From Glaciecola sp. KUL10 (lineage in GTDB: Bacteria; Pseudomonadota; Gammaproteobacteria; Enterobacterales; Alteromonadaceae), in contig NZ_BGNG01000001.1 in the NCBI RefSeq assembly GCF_003203515.1, positions 682,001-746,000 of the forward strand: DNA of 64,000 nucleotides, written 5' to 3'. The notes beneath the pieces are model-generated. The model searched no databases, was not told the origin of the DNA, and saw only the letters and a list, made by a program, of their open reading frames with translations. The translations under genes and the position numbers were made by a program. Positions within the stretch are counted from its first letter, which is position 1. Every line of letters begins with the position of its first letter. This document shows positions 1 to 10,145 of the stretch, piece by piece.

Positions 1-218
1 GTTCCTGCGCCAATATAGGCTTCAGGCAGTGCTTCAGCAATTGTTCGAATAACATCCATGGCTGCTTCAGTACGAAGCGTCACCTCAAGTACATTAATAC
101 CACCAGCAATAAGTGCTTCGGCGATTGGCAAAGCATCCTCTACCTTGTCTATTACTAAGACAGGTACGACTGGCCCTTGGTTAAAAACTTCCTGTGAGGT
201 GTATTTCCAGTTATTCAT
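1..218 (-). CDS. eda: KDPG/KHG aldolase, partial (C-terminus beyond window)
   Basis: 2-dehydro-3-deoxy-6-phosphogluconate aldolase performs the last step of the Entner-Doudoroff pathway, splitting KDPG into pyruvate and glyceraldehyde-3-phosphate in the cytoplasm. Only the first 72 or so codons are present, starting [10 protein letters not shown] and containing the family block VLEVTLRTEAA with the catalytic glutamate, then AYIGAGT at the window edge. The ATG (216-218) overlaps the glk stop by 8 bases, so it is the last visible gene of zwf-pgl-edd-glk-eda and is probably translationally coupled to glk. The identification rests on the N-terminal motifs plus the operon. Confidence 0.93.
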   Translation of the reverse strand, partial: MNNWKYTSQEVFNQGPVVPVLVIDKVEDALPIAEALIAGGINVLEVTLRTEAAMDVIRTIAEALPEAYIGAG

Positions 219-1179
219 CTTCTATAGTTCTCTTTGATTGTTGTAACAAAAATGCCAATGCGCCGAGTAGCCCATGGTCTGGTTCATCAATTACGTAAGT
301 AGGAATATCCTTAACGTATTCTTTGAAATCACCTTTCGCTTCAAAGTAAGCTCTAAAGTCACTATTCACAAAGAATTTACCAAGTTTTGAGACAATTCCG
401 CCACCAATGAATACACCACCAGTGGTGCATAAATTAAGTGCGAGATTGCCAGCAAAGCTTCCCATTACACGGCAGAACTGTTGGGCAGTTTCTACGCATA
501 ATTGATCCGAATTATTAATTGCGTTTTCGCTAATGTCAGCAGGATCACTGAACTGTTTTTCCATGCCTTTCGCTTCTGCTAAAGCGTTGTAGATATTTAC
601 GATACCGCGACCTGACAACACTTCTTCTGCCGAAGCACGGCCAAATTTATTTTGTAGGTACTGCCAGACAATGAGGCCATTTTCGTCAGTCGGTGCAAAG
701 TCTACATGACCACCTTCACCGTCAAGTGTCTGCCAACCTTTAGACGTCCACGTTAAGTGTTCTACACCCAAACCTGTTCCGGGCCCGAATACTGCGATAT
801 TGCCTTTATCCTTGGCTTTTCCTTGACCAACGGCGATCACTTGGTTGTGATTAAGCGTTGGGAGAGAATGAGCCACGGCGGTAAAGTCATTGATGACGTG
901 CAAAGCATCAAGGCCAAGCTGAGTTTGCAATGCAGATTTAGAAAATTCCCAAGTGTGGTTGGTCATTTTTACTAGATCGTTATTTACTGGGCAAGCAATG
1001 CCTATGCAACCTTCAGTGAAACCTGTATCTGTGCATTCGTTTTGAAAGAAAAGTATCGCGTCTGCAATGGTGTCAAACTCAGTACACAAATACTTTTTAA
1101 TCAGCGAAATACGCCCATTTTCAACTAGAGCTAGTCTAATATTAGTGCCGCCAACATCGGCTATAAATCGCTGACTCAT
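211..1179 (-). CDS. glk: Glucokinase
   Basis: ATP-dependent glucokinase of the bacterial Glk family (322 residues; E. coli 321), phosphorylating cytoplasmic glucose to feed the Entner-Doudoroff genes around it. The N-terminal phosphate-binding block [15 protein letters not shown], the motif [13 protein letters not shown], the sugar-binding [12 protein letters not shown] and the C-terminal FIGGGIV are all visible. I chose the ATG at 1179 over an in-frame start 11 codons upstream because it gives the canonical [11 protein letters not shown] start and overlaps the edd stop in an ATGA junction. Its stop overlaps the eda start. Likely part of the HexR-controlled operon. Confidence 0.95.
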   Translation of the reverse strand: MSQRFIADVGGTNIRLALVENGRISLIKKYLCTEFDTIADAILFFQNECTDTGFTEGCIGIACPVNNDLVKMTNHTWEFSKSALQTQLGLDALHVINDFTAVAHSLPTLNHNQVIAVGQGKAKDKGNIAVFGPGTGLGVEHLTWTSKGWQTLDGEGGHVDFAPTDENGLIVWQYLQNKFGRASAEEVLSGRGIVNIYNALAEAKGMEKQFSDPADISENAINNSDQLCVETAQQFCRVMGSFAGNLALNLCTTGGVFIGGGIVSKLGKFFVNSDFRAYFEAKGDFKEYVKDIPTYVIDEPDHGLLGALAFLLQQSKRTIEDE

Positions 1180-3005
1180 GCTATCGGCCCTTGATCGTAA
1201 AACAATGAACAAGCACCTTCTTCAGCGCCCGTAAGGGTTGCGCGCATGCCGCCAAACATTTCTCTGCCCATGCCAACATGGCTCATGCTTAGGTCGACTT
1301 TAGCGAATTCTCTTGCATCGAGCTCTGCTTGGTCGACATGCAGGATGAGTTCGCCTGTCGCGGTGTTTATTTCGATTAGATCGCCATCCTTCACTTTACC
1401 AATTAAACCGCCTTTGTAGGCTTCTGGAGTCAAATGGATAGCCGCAGGTACTTTACCCGATGCACCTGACATACGACCGTCGGTGACTAATGCCACTTTG
1501 TAACCCTTATCTTGTAAAACACCCAATGGAGGTGTCAATCTATGTAACTCAGGCATACCAATCGCAGATGGGCCTTGGAAACGCACAACCACGATGCAAT
1601 CTTTATCTAATTGGCCCGACTGAAACGCTTCGTCCAATGCATACTGATCTTCAAATACAACTGCAGGCGCTTTTATGTGACAAACAGGCTCTTTTAGAGC
1701 AGATGTTTTTATAACCGCTCTTCCTAACGCACCATCAAGTACTGATAGGCCGCCGTCTGGCTTAAACGGTTGCTCGACAGAAGCCAATACTTCTTTATCA
1801 AGTGAAGTTTGTGGTCCATCCACCCATTCAAGTTCGCCATCGCGAAGTTGTGGTTCTTTAGTGTATTGATCCAATCCGCGACCACATATCGTATTCACAT
1901 CATTGTGAAGCAAGCCCGCGTCTAGTAATTGTTTGAACAATAAAGACATGCCGCCTGCAGCAACAAAGTGGTTAATATCTGCAGAACCATTTGGATATAT
2001 ACGTGTTAATAATGGGGTAGCCTTTGATAGGTCAGAAAAGTCATCCCAATTTACAATGAGTCCCGCAGCTCGGGCGACTGCAACTAAGTGCATAGTATGG
2101 TTTGTTGAACCACCTGTTGCCAACAAAGCAACTAGGCCGTTAACCATTGATTTTGCATCAACAACATGGCCAATCGGCATGTAATTTTCGCCTAAATCAG
2201 TTAATCGCGTTGCTTGTACGGCTGCCGCTTTTGTCAACGCGTCACGCAGAGGCGTGCCAGGGTTCACAAATGATGAACCAGGAAGATGTAAGCCCATGAC
2301 TTCAACGACTAATTGGTTACTGTTTGCGGTGCCATAAAAAGTACAGGTTCCTGCAGAGTGATAAGACTGGGACTCAGCTTCAAGCAATGCATCTCTGCCG
2401 ACTTTACCTTCTGCATACTCTTGACGTACTCGCGCTTTTTCTTTATTCGGTAAACCTGATGGCATTGGGCCAGCTGGAACAAAAACGGTAGGCAAGTGAC
2501 CAAAGCTAAGACCACCTAAAAGCAAACCAGGGACAATCTTGTCACATATTCCCAGCATAATCGCGGAGTCAAACATATTATGAGAAAGCCCAATAGCCGC
2601 TCCCATTGCAATATTGTCTCGACTCATTAGGCTAAGTTCCATGCCCGCGTTACCTTGGGTAACGCCGTCACACATTGCAGGTACGCCGCCAGCAAACTGT
2701 GCAACACTACCCACTTCAGCAATAGCTTGTTTAAGAATTTGTGGATACGTCTCGTAAGGTTGGTGAGCTGATAACATATCGTTATATGACGATACGATTG
2801 CGACGTTTGCTTTTGTCATGCTACGCAAGTCAGCTTTATCTGCAGGGTTACATGCTGCGAATCCGTGCGCTAAGTTACCACAAGACAATTGCCCGCGTAG
2901 TGGTCCGTTTTTACGTGCTCTTTCAATTTTTTCTAGATAAGCCTTTCTGGTTGCTTGGCTTCTCTCAATAATTCTGTCAGTTACTTCTTGAATAATAGTA
3001 TTCAT
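1176..3005 (-). CDS. edd: Phosphogluconate dehydratase
   Basis: 6-phosphogluconate dehydratase, the first committed Entner-Doudoroff enzyme, converts 6-phosphogluconate to KDPG. The 609-residue product fits the IlvD/Edd family (E. coli 603). Family blocks include [19 protein letters not shown] and [13 protein letters not shown], whose cysteines are expected iron-sulfur ligands, [10 protein letters not shown], and the C-terminal [18 protein letters not shown]. It starts 10 bases after the pgl stop and ends overlapping glk by 4 bases, so the genes are clearly co-transcribed. Confidence 0.97.
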   Translation of the reverse strand: MNTIIQEVTDRIIERSQATRKAYLEKIERARKNGPLRGQLSCGNLAHGFAACNPADKADLRSMTKANVAIVSSYNDMLSAHQPYETYPQILKQAIAEVGSVAQFAGGVPAMCDGVTQGNAGMELSLMSRDNIAMGAAIGLSHNMFDSAIMLGICDKIVPGLLLGGLSFGHLPTVFVPAGPMPSGLPNKEKARVRQEYAEGKVGRDALLEAESQSYHSAGTCTFYGTANSNQLVVEVMGLHLPGSSFVNPGTPLRDALTKAAAVQATRLTDLGENYMPIGHVVDAKSMVNGLVALLATGGSTNHTMHLVAVARAAGLIVNWDDFSDLSKATPLLTRIYPNGSADINHFVAAGGMSLLFKQLLDAGLLHNDVNTICGRGLDQYTKEPQLRDGELEWVDGPQTSLDKEVLASVEQPFKPDGGLSVLDGALGRAVIKTSALKEPVCHIKAPAVVFEDQYALDEAFQSGQLDKDCIVVVRFQGPSAIGMPELHRLTPPLGVLQDKGYKVALVTDGRMSGASGKVPAAIHLTPEAYKGGLIGKVKDGDLIEINTATGELILHVDQAELDAREFAKVDLSMSHVGMGREMFGGMRATLTGAEEGACSLFYDQGPIA

Positions 3006-3015
3006 GTTTAATCTC

Positions 3016-3708
3016 CTATGGCGCCCACATTAATTGGACGTCAGCTCTGTCACATACTGCCTTAATAGGCTTCTGTATTTCAGTGTAGTTTGCTAATGCG
3101 TCTTCAAGCACGTTTTTCTTCTTTTCACCTGTCAAATGCAGATAAATGTTTGCACTGCTTATCAAAGCCTTAAGGGTAAGCGACATTCTTTGATGTGGCG
3201 CTGTAGTAGGCTGAGTTGCGATAAACATGGCTGAAGAGTTAGTGTCTAGACCAGCTTCAATTTGCTCGCTACAAGGAAACAGAGAAGCGGTATGACCGTC
3301 TTCACCCATTCCTAATATAAGCACATCAAAGGGTTGGCTAACAGAAGCAAAACGAGATGTAATTTCTTCAACGGCGTCTGCGGCTAATTCATCATTAGTA
3401 GTAAGACTAATAAAAGTAGCGTTGGCCGCATTTTGTTGTAAGAGGTTCTCTCGCACTAGCTTTTCATTACTGGCAGAGTGTTGCGCGTCAACCCATCTTT
3501 CATCAGCAAGGGTAATGACGACCTTTGACCAATCTAAATCGCGTTGGCATAGGCTTTTAAACAAAGGAAGTGGCGTACTGCCACCACTGACAACGAGCGT
3601 TGCTTGATTTTTTTCTGCAATCGCTTGCTTTAAGGTATCAGCTATTCGCTGACTAAATACAGTGACGAGTTCGTCACTGTTTTCAAATGTATGTGTGCTT
3701 AAGCTCAT
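3016..3708 (-). CDS. pgl: 6-phosphogluconolactonase (DevB/SOL type)
   Basis: Hydrolyses 6-phosphogluconolactone to 6-phosphogluconate, between Zwf and Edd. The 230-residue protein has the glucosamine-6-phosphate isomerase-like fold signatures [24 protein letters not shown] and [15 protein letters not shown], typical of the DevB/SOL family rather than the E. coli YbhE beta-propeller type. It sits 14 bases downstream of zwf and 10 bases upstream of edd in the same operon. Confidence 0.95.
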   Translation of the reverse strand: MSLSTHTFENSDELVTVFSQRIADTLKQAIAEKNQATLVVSGGSTPLPLFKSLCQRDLDWSKVVITLADERWVDAQHSASNEKLVRENLLQQNAANATFISLTTNDELAADAVEEITSRFASVSQPFDVLILGMGEDGHTASLFPCSEQIEAGLDTNSSAMFIATQPTTAPHQRMSLTLKALISSANIYLHLTGEKKKNVLEDALANYTEIQKPIKAVCDRADVQLMWAP

Positions 3709-3722
3709 AATATGTCTCAGCT

Positions 3723-5246
3723 TTATTTCGAAGTAGCTGGCTTGGTACGCTTAAGCTTGGTTTCGTACCAAGAGCGTTCCTCGCGAGCTAACAGGCCAAT
3801 TGAAGAAACGGGTCCCCATGTGCCTGCTTGATAAGATTCAGGAGGCTCATTGCTAGCGTCCCACGCAGCTTTTATTGAATCAACCCATGTCCAAGCTTGT
3901 TCTATTTCATCGCGGCGAACAAATAATGCTTGGTTTCCGATCATTACTTCTAACAATAACTTTTCGTATGCATCAGCTATGCGATCATCGGCAAAGGCTT
4001 CCGAAAAACTGAGATTTAATTTTGATTTTTGTAAATCCATCGAACCAGTGGTAGTGAGCCCTGGAACTTTATTCATGACGGTTACTTCGACGCCTTCATC
4101 AGGTTGAAGCCTAATAACTAATTTATTTTGCGGCAATGTTGCAAAGCTACCATCAAAAAGATTGTGAGGTTGACGTTTAAAGTAAATGACGACTTCACTC
4201 GTTTTGTTAGGCAGTCGCTTACCCGTTCTCAAGTAGAAAGGAACGCCAGCCCAGCGCCAATTGTCTATTTCAGCTTTGATAGCGACAAAAGTTTCAGTGG
4301 TGCTTTTTTCGTTTGCATCAGGTTCATCTAAATAGCCCGGCACTTCTTCTCCACGTACAAAGCCTGCGGCATATTGACCTCTTACTGTTTTATCAGCGAT
4401 ATTGGATGCATTAATTGGGCGCAGTGCTTTCAATACTTTGAGCTTTTCGTCTCGAATACTATCTGCATCTAATGTTGTGGGTGGTTCCATTGCGACCAAA
4501 GACAGGATTTGTAAAAGGTGGTTTTGAACCATATCTCGCATTTGGCCAGCGTCGTCAAAATAACCCCAACGCCCTTCTATCCCAACAGACTCAGCTACGC
4601 TTATTTGAACATGGTCTATGCAATTGTGATCCCAATTGGTTGCAAATATAGAGTTAGCGAATCTCAGCGCAATAAGGTTAAGTACAGTCTCTTTACCAAG
4701 ATAATGATCTATTCGGTAGATTTGCGATTCATCAAAATACTCAGCAACTTGTTCGTTAATAACCTTTGAAGAAGCGAGATCATGGCCAATTGGCTTTTCA
4801 AGTACTACTCTCACAGTTTCGTCAATGACTTTTGATTCATCCATGCCTCTGCATATGTCACCATAAATAGACGGTGGCGTCGCAAAGTAACACACCATTG
4901 TTCTTTGGGCGTCAACATGTTGTTTTAGTTGCTTGTAATCTTTAGGGCTCTTCATGTCTATTTGAGCATAGCCCAAACGTTCAGCGAATCTGGACCATGT
5001 ATCTTGACACAGGTCTTCGCCTAAAAAAGTTTCTAAAGCGAGCTTCACCTGCTCTACAAATTCTTCAGCACTGTGTGCTTGACGAGCAACGCCTAAAATC
5101 TTTGTTCCTTCATGCATAAAACCAGCTTTGTCTAACTGATAGAGTGAAGGCAGCAATTTACGGCGAGCTAAATCGCCTAAAGTGCCAAATAGTACGAAAT
5201 CAATCGGTTCGTACCCAGCGTGTTTGCTGTTTGTTTCAGTAACCAT
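3723..5246 (-). CDS. zwf: Glucose-6-phosphate 1-dehydrogenase
   Basis: NADP-dependent oxidation of glucose-6-phosphate to 6-phosphogluconolactone, entry to both the Entner-Doudoroff and oxidative pentose phosphate routes. The 507-residue product has the N-terminal dinucleotide motif FGTLGDLARRKLLPSL, the catalytic signature RIDHYLGKE and the motif FYLRTGKRLP. First gene of the minus-strand operon. Its 5' region is shared with divergent hexR and contains a near-perfect HexR palindrome 69-83 bases upstream of the ATG. Confidence 0.97.
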   Translation of the reverse strand: MVTETNSKHAGYEPIDFVLFGTLGDLARRKLLPSLYQLDKAGFMHEGTKILGVARQAHSAEEFVEQVKLALETFLGEDLCQDTWSRFAERLGYAQIDMKSPKDYKQLKQHVDAQRTMVCYFATPPSIYGDICRGMDESKVIDETVRVVLEKPIGHDLASSKVINEQVAEYFDESQIYRIDHYLGKETVLNLIALRFANSIFATNWDHNCIDHVQISVAESVGIEGRWGYFDDAGQMRDMVQNHLLQILSLVAMEPPTTLDADSIRDEKLKVLKALRPINASNIADKTVRGQYAAGFVRGEEVPGYLDEPDANEKSTTETFVAIKAEIDNWRWAGVPFYLRTGKRLPNKTSEVVIYFKRQPHNLFDGSFATLPQNKLVIRLQPDEGVEVTVMNKVPGLTTTGSMDLQKSKLNLSFSEAFADDRIADAYEKLLLEVMIGNQALFVRRDEIEQAWTWVDSIKAAWDASNEPPESYQAGTWGPVSSIGLLAREERSWYETKLKRTKPATSK

Positions 5247-5314
5247 AATCGGCCCCTGTCCTTTGTTAATAATATGTGTGCGATATTTTTATTAGAAGCA
5301 TAGTAAACTATAAA

Positions 5315-5329
5315 TGTAGTAAAATTACA
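5315..5329. promoter_or_regulatory. HexR operator upstream of zwf
   Basis: The sequence TGTAGTAAAATTACA fits the published gammaproteobacterial HexR consensus TGTARTWWWATTACA at every position and is nearly palindromic. It lies 69-83 bases upstream of the zwf ATG. HexR, the KDPG-responsive RpiR-family regulator, is encoded just across the intergenic region. Confidence 0.85.
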
Positions 5330-5583
5330 ACCTTAAGATTTAACAAATATGATCTAAATTAGTGACATTTGGGGTGAAATCGTTGGCGTCTTTTGCAAAA
5401 CATGGATATAAATCCTAACTTATTGTTAAATAACAACTTTCAACCCAATAAATTTTATATCAATTATCAAACAAAAGGAGTAAGCATCGAGTTTACCATC
5501 CCTTACAGCTCTGTTATTTCGAATAAGTGTTAAGTTTTTTTTGTTAAAAAGTTACAAGATGAATGACAAATGCGTTTTTTAAA

Positions 5584-5598
5584 CGTAGTATTATTACA
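5584..5598. promoter_or_regulatory. HexR operator upstream of hexR
   Basis: CGTAGTATTATTACA differs from the HexR consensus TGTARTWWWATTACA only at its first base. It lies 37-51 bases upstream of the chosen hexR ATG, a good place for autoregulation of hexR and the downstream pykA. Its position argues against the longer upstream start for hexR. Confidence 0.7.
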
Positions 5599-5634
5599 GA
5601 ATTGTCGAAAACGATAATATTGGAACAAAACAGC

Positions 5635-6486
5635 ATGAACATCTTAGAAAAAATTACGCGCCAACATGCGGAATTTAGTAAATCAGAGAAAAAGGTTGCT
5701 GAGGTAATACTTGCTAATCCGCAAGTGGCTATTCATTCAAGCATTGCAACACTTGCAAAAATGTCTAATGTGAGTGAGCCAACAGTCAATCGATTCTGCC
5801 GACGCCTAGACACCAAAGGTTACCCAGATTTCAAACTTCATCTAGCGCAAAGTCTAGCTAACGGAACACCTTACGTTAACCGACATGTCGACGAATTCGA
5901 TGGCCCCGGCGAATATACAAACAAAATATTTGAGTCTACGATGGCATCCCTAGAGGTCGCTCGCCAATCGGTCGATGTTGCTGTTGTAAACAGGGTAGTC
6001 GACTTATTAACACAGGCTAACAATATTTCATTCTTCGGCCTTGGTGCATCGGCATCAGTTGCTCATGATGCGCGTAATAAATTTTTTCGCTTCAACGTGC
6101 CTGTTTCGTTTTTCGAAGACATATTAATGCAACGTATGAGCTGTATGAATAGTACTGAAGGCGATGTTGTAATCTTAATCTCGCATACAGGCAGAACTAA
6201 AAGCATGGTGGAAGTTGCACAAATTGCCAGAGCAAACGACGCAATAGTCGTTGGTATCACCTCTGCTGGTAGTCCTTTATCAAAGGAATGTAATTATGTT
6301 TTGTCTCTAGCAGTTCCAGAAGATACTGATTTATATATGCCAATGGCCTCTAGAATAGCTCAGTTAACGCTTATTGATGTGCTAGCAACAGGATTTACGC
6401 TGCGCAGAGGCACCAAATTTAGAGAAAATCTCAAACGTGTGAAAGACACGTTACGAGGCTCTCGTTACACAAAACAAGATAACTAA
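5635..6486 (+). CDS. hexR: HexR, RpiR-family regulator of sugar catabolism
   Basis: Transcription factor of the RpiR family that controls central carbon genes and responds to KDPG. The 283-residue product (from [10 protein letters not shown]) has an N-terminal helix-turn-helix domain (about 1-77, including [23 protein letters not shown]) and a C-terminal SIS sugar-phosphate-binding domain (about 120-260, with [20 protein letters not shown] and [17 protein letters not shown]). The ATG at 5635 matches the usual HexR length and leaves the operator at 5584 outside the gene. It is divergent from zwf and 31 bases upstream of pykA, so it is probably co-transcribed with pykA. Confidence 0.96.
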   Translation: MNILEKITRQHAEFSKSEKKVAEVILANPQVAIHSSIATLAKMSNVSEPTVNRFCRRLDTKGYPDFKLHLAQSLANGTPYVNRHVDEFDGPGEYTNKIFESTMASLEVARQSVDVAVVNRVVDLLTQANNISFFGLGASASVAHDARNKFFRFNVPVSFFEDILMQRMSCMNSTEGDVVILISHTGRTKSMVEVAQIARANDAIVVGITSAGSPLSKECNYVLSLAVPEDTDLYMPMASRIAQLTLIDVLATGFTLRRGTKFRENLKRVKDTLRGSRYTKQDN

Positions 6487-6517
6487 ACAACCAACTAACT
6501 TTACATTGAGAAAAACT

Positions 6518-7954
6518 ATGTCTCGTAGAACAAAAATACTCGCTACCTTAGGTCCGGCAACTGATACACAAGAAACAATCGAAGCGATTATTGAAGCTGG
6601 TGCAAATGTGGTACGCATGAACTTTTCACATGGTCAAGCCGAAGATCATATAGAGCGCGCACGAAAAGTCCGTACTGCGGCCAAAAAGCTAAACAAGTAT
6701 GTAGCCATTTTGGGCGACTTACAAGGTCCTAAAATCCGAGTTTCAAGATTCAAAGACGGTCCAGTTCATTTATCTATAGGCCAATCTTTCTGCCTCGATG
6801 CAGAGCTGGGTAAAGAAGAAGGTAATAGCGAAACAGTTGGTATCGATTACAAAGCGTTACCAGATGACGTGAGTAAAGATGATTTATTATTGTTGGATGA
6901 TGGCAGGATTCAACTTGTTGTAACGGAAGTAAGTGGTCGAAAAGTACACACTAAGGTTACCGTCGGTGGAAAACTCTCAAACAACAAAGGTATCAACAGG
7001 CAAGGCGGTGGATTATCTGCAGAAGCTTTGACAGAAAAAGATAAAGAAGACATCAAAACAGCGGCTGCCATTGGTGTTGATTACTTGGCTGTTTCTTTCC
7101 CTCGTTCTGGTGCCGATCTTGATTACGCGCGTGAACTTGCTGTAGCAGCAGGCTCAAATGCAATGATTTGTGCGAAAGTCGAACGCGCTGAGACGGTTGC
7201 AAGTAATGAAGCGATGGACGATGTGATAAAAGCATCAGATGCAGTCATGGTGGCGCGAGGCGATTTAGGCGTTGAAATTGGTGATGCTGAACTAGTGGGT
7301 GTGCAAAAGAAACTGATCGCTCGTTCTCGTCAATTGAATAAAGTTGTTATTACCGCAACACAAATGATGGAATCGATGATCGAAAGTCCAATGCCAACAC
7401 GCGCTGAGGTAATGGACGTGGCAAATGCGGTGCTCGATGGAACTGATGCGGTGATGCTATCTGCTGAAACAGCTGCCGGTCAGTATCCAGTTGAAACGGT
7501 ACAGGCTATGTCTCGGGTTTGTGAGGGTGCAGAAAGTCACCCAAGTGTTCGTATTTCAAAACATAGACTGGAAGAACACTTTAACGATGTCAGTGAAACA
7601 ACTTCAATGGCCGCCGTTTACGCTGCAAATCACTTAAAATCAATTACTGCAATTGTTGCTTTGACAGAGAGTGGAACAACGCCAAAACTCATGTCACGTA
7701 TTACAACTTCATTGCCAATCATTGCAATGAGTCGCCATACAGCAACCTTGAACATGATGGCATTGTATCGAGGTGTGATTCCTATGAGCTTCGATTCAAC
7801 GATAAGTAAACCAGGTCAAATCACGGCAGATGTCGTTAAAAAGTTAAAGGAATCTGGCATGTTACAAGTCGGTGATCAAATTATGTTGACCTATGGCGAT
7901 CAAATGGAAACAATCGGCGCAACAAATACGTGTAAAATTGTGACAATTGCTTAA
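6518..7954 (+). CDS. pykA: Pyruvate kinase (PykA type)
   Basis: Transfers phosphate from phosphoenolpyruvate to ADP in lower glycolysis. The 478-residue product starts [16 protein letters not shown] and contains [27 protein letters not shown], the active-site block [23 protein letters not shown] and [10 protein letters not shown]. It resembles E. coli PykA more than PykF over its whole length. I preferred the ATG at 6518 to one 12 bases upstream because it gives the family N-terminus. Lies 31 bases after hexR; a hairpin terminator follows at 7975. Confidence 0.96.
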   Translation: MSRRTKILATLGPATDTQETIEAIIEAGANVVRMNFSHGQAEDHIERARKVRTAAKKLNKYVAILGDLQGPKIRVSRFKDGPVHLSIGQSFCLDAELGKEEGNSETVGIDYKALPDDVSKDDLLLLDDGRIQLVVTEVSGRKVHTKVTVGGKLSNNKGINRQGGGLSAEALTEKDKEDIKTAAAIGVDYLAVSFPRSGADLDYARELAVAAGSNAMICAKVERAETVASNEAMDDVIKASDAVMVARGDLGVEIGDAELVGVQKKLIARSRQLNKVVITATQMMESMIESPMPTRAEVMDVANAVLDGTDAVMLSAETAAGQYPVETVQAMSRVCEGAESHPSVRISKHRLEEHFNDVSETTSMAAVYAANHLKSITAIVALTESGTTPKLMSRITTSLPIIAMSRHTATLNMMALYRGVIPMSFDSTISKPGQITADVVKKLKESGMLQVGDQIMLTYGDQMETIGATNTCKIVTIA

Positions 7955-7974
7955 TTAGCAAGTAACTGATGCAT

Positions 7975-8008
7975 AGGCTGTTCGGGCCCTCCTCGTCCAG
8001 CCTTTTTT
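7975..8008 (+). terminator. Rho-independent terminator after pykA
   Basis: Stem AGGCTG (7975-7980) pairs with CAGCCT (7998-8003) across a 17-base loop and runs into a T tract ending at 8008. It lies 21 bases after the pykA stop. Confidence 0.7.
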
Positions 8009-8112
8009 CTTTAACACTGATATTAATTTTCATTAATCAGTAAATGTAATGCAACGCCCCCCTTTTCCCTCGTATAGTTAACATATTGCTAACAAACAAC
8101 TATGAGAGAGAC

Positions 8113-9297
8113 ATGTTAAATCAAAATAATCAACAATATGATGTGATCGTCTATGGTGCTACAGGGTTCACTGGGCAGCTCGTCGCTGAATATATTCAAA
8201 ATGAACACGCCTCAAACAAAGACTTGAAGTGGGCGATGGCCGGTAGGAACTTAGATAAACTTAAAGCTATCGCTAATTCACTCGATATGCCCAATGATAT
8301 TGATTTGATTGTCGCTGACGGCAGTGATCAAGCCAGTATTGATAGCATGGTTAGCAAAGCTCAAGTGATACTGACTACAGTTGGTCCCTATCAGCTTTAT
8401 GGAGAAACATTGGTCAAAAGCTGTTGTCAACTGGGCAAAGGATATGTAGACCTTTGCGGCGAGCCCGTATGGATGCATGACATGATTGCTAAATACGAGG
8501 AACAAGCCAAATCAAGTGGGGCGAAAATCGTGTTTTCTTGTGGCTTTGATAGTATCCCTTTTGATTTGGGTGTGTACCAACTACAACAAAAAGTGATCGC
8601 TGAAACGGGTAATCCTGCAAATTATGTAAAGGGTCGAGTGCGCAAGATGCAGGGGACATTTTCAGGTGGCACCGCCGCAAGCTTAAAAGCAACACTCAAA
8701 GCTGCGTTCGCCGATCCAAAAGTCATGAAAGTGTTACAAAACCCATATGCCCTAGCATTAAATACGTCGCCAGTTGAACAACCGAATGGGGATAAACCGT
8801 ATTACGACGAAAAGTTAGGCAGTTGGGCGACGATGTTTATAATGGCAGCTATCAATACACGTAATGTGCACCGTTCTAATGAATTACTTGGGCACCAGTA
8901 CGGTGAAGCATTTCAGTATGATGAAATGTTATTAACCGGTCCTGGTGAACAAGGGGAGAAACTTGCGCAGATTGTCGCTAAGGATAAATCGTTAGCCAGT
9001 GACGACGGCCCTAAGCCAGGAGAAGGCCCTAGCAAAGAAGAAAGAGAAAATGGTTTTTACGATGTAATGTTTGTTGCTGAGGATACAAATGGAAAGACTC
9101 ATGTTACGTCAGTTTCAGGTGATCTAGACCCTGGCTATGGTTCGACTTCACGCATGATTACAGAAAGTGCAATTTGCCTTGTCGAACACTTCAATACGCT
9201 AGAGGGTGGTTTTTACACTACAGCACCTGCCTTTGGCAATAAACTAATTGAAAGGCTTGAAAAACACGCAGGCCTAAGCTTTAAAGTTGAAGTTTAA
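8113..9297 (+). CDS. Saccharopine dehydrogenase-like NAD(P)-binding oxidoreductase
   Basis: A 394-residue protein of the saccharopine dehydrogenase-like / trans-acting enoyl reductase superfamily. The N-terminal Rossmann motif is VIVYGATGFTGQLVAEYI, followed by WAMAGRNLDKL, TTVGPYQLYGETLVKSC, YVDLCGEPVWM and FSCGFDSIPFDLGVYQL, the usual order for this family. The true substrate is unknown; homologues are annotated as putative enoyl reductases or saccharopine dehydrogenases with little biochemistry. I chose the ATG at 8113, preceded by GAGAGAG, over one 27 bases upstream. It is a single gene with its own upstream region. Confidence 0.8.
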   Translation: MLNQNNQQYDVIVYGATGFTGQLVAEYIQNEHASNKDLKWAMAGRNLDKLKAIANSLDMPNDIDLIVADGSDQASIDSMVSKAQVILTTVGPYQLYGETLVKSCCQLGKGYVDLCGEPVWMHDMIAKYEEQAKSSGAKIVFSCGFDSIPFDLGVYQLQQKVIAETGNPANYVKGRVRKMQGTFSGGTAASLKATLKAAFADPKVMKVLQNPYALALNTSPVEQPNGDKPYYDEKLGSWATMFIMAAINTRNVHRSNELLGHQYGEAFQYDEMLLTGPGEQGEKLAQIVAKDKSLASDDGPKPGEGPSKEERENGFYDVMFVAEDTNGKTHVTSVSGDLDPGYGSTSRMITESAICLVEHFNTLEGGFYTTAPAFGNKLIERLEKHAGLSFKVEV

Positions 9298-9352
9298 CCT
9301 GCTTCGTTATTAAAAGTTAAATTAGACAGATACTCACTTATTAGTGAGTATC

Positions 9353-9906
9353 TTATTGTTCCCAAAGTGTGAAAAACTGCTGTGACACTCTAGTGGGTTT
9401 CGGCAATGGCTTAATTGTAGAAGAGCCCAAATATAAAAAACCCAAAATCTCGTCCTCGGGTTTACAATCAAAAGCCTTTTTACGTTTTCATCCGTCGCAT
9501 ACGAACCCGTTCTCCATACGCCTTGAAACCCTTGTGCAACAGCTGCCATCTGCATTGCGTTGACTGCGCATGCTGTAGAAGCAATTTGTTCAACTCTTGG
9601 TACCTTTTCATCCTCTTTGTAATCAGCAATCGCAACTACCACCATTGGCGCACGCAAAGGTAATTGTGCAGCTCGAGTCACCACAGCTTCATCCGCGTCA
9701 GCCAAAATTGCAGCTTGTTGAAATATATCACCTAGCCTATTCAAACCTTTACCGGTGCATACTACAAACCGCCAAGGTGTTAAACAACGATGGTCTGGCG
9801 CTCGTAACGCGGATTGCATGATATTTTCCAGTACCTCTCCTTCCGGGGCGGGTGCTTGCAATCGCGGTTGTGAACTTCTGTTAAGCAACAAATCTAGCGC
9901 ATTCAT
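9353..9906 (-). pseudogene. ydjA: YdjA-like nitroreductase, single-base frameshift
   Basis: Nitroreductase-family flavoprotein resembling E. coli YdjA (183 residues). The first frame gives MNALDLLLNRSSQPRL, ALRAPDHRCLTPWRFVV and AVNAMQMAAVAQGFQGVWRTGSYATDENV, then goes out of frame. The family C-terminus, with DEILGFLYLGS and a final TLWEQ, continues in another frame to a stop at 9353-9355. One missing base in the T run at 9477-9481 (plus strand) explains it; adding it gives 184 residues. Read as it stands, translation runs on unrelated codons to 9334. Neighbouring sppA matches E. coli gene order. It is either a recent pseudogene or a sequencing error. Confidence 0.85.
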
Positions 9907-10145
9907 TTGGGTACCTTTAATCCGTTTTTTATCTATCTTTTAAGTGTGACTGGTTCATCAATTTTTACTTTAATCGGAGATAAAAGAACAAAAATCCACG
10001 TGTTTCCTTCCAATCTTTGATTAACGTGAGCTATTTCACCTGAACTCCGGTATTAATTTACAAACAATTACATTTTTAGGCTGTGGTAATTGAATGTATT
10101 TATATAATATGACAAAAGCGCGAAACTAAAAATATTAGGATGTGT

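Larger units (their letters stand above)
5247..5634. promoter_or_regulatory. Divergent zwf/hexR control region
   Basis: This 388-base AT-rich stretch between the zwf and hexR start codons encodes nothing I can support. A 24-codon in-frame extension of hexR (from 5563) is open but not convincing, because a HexR-like palindrome lies inside it. The region holds two HexR-type palindromes, one near each gene, listed separately. It must contain both divergent promoters; I could not assign -10/-35 boxes with confidence. Confidence 0.7.
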
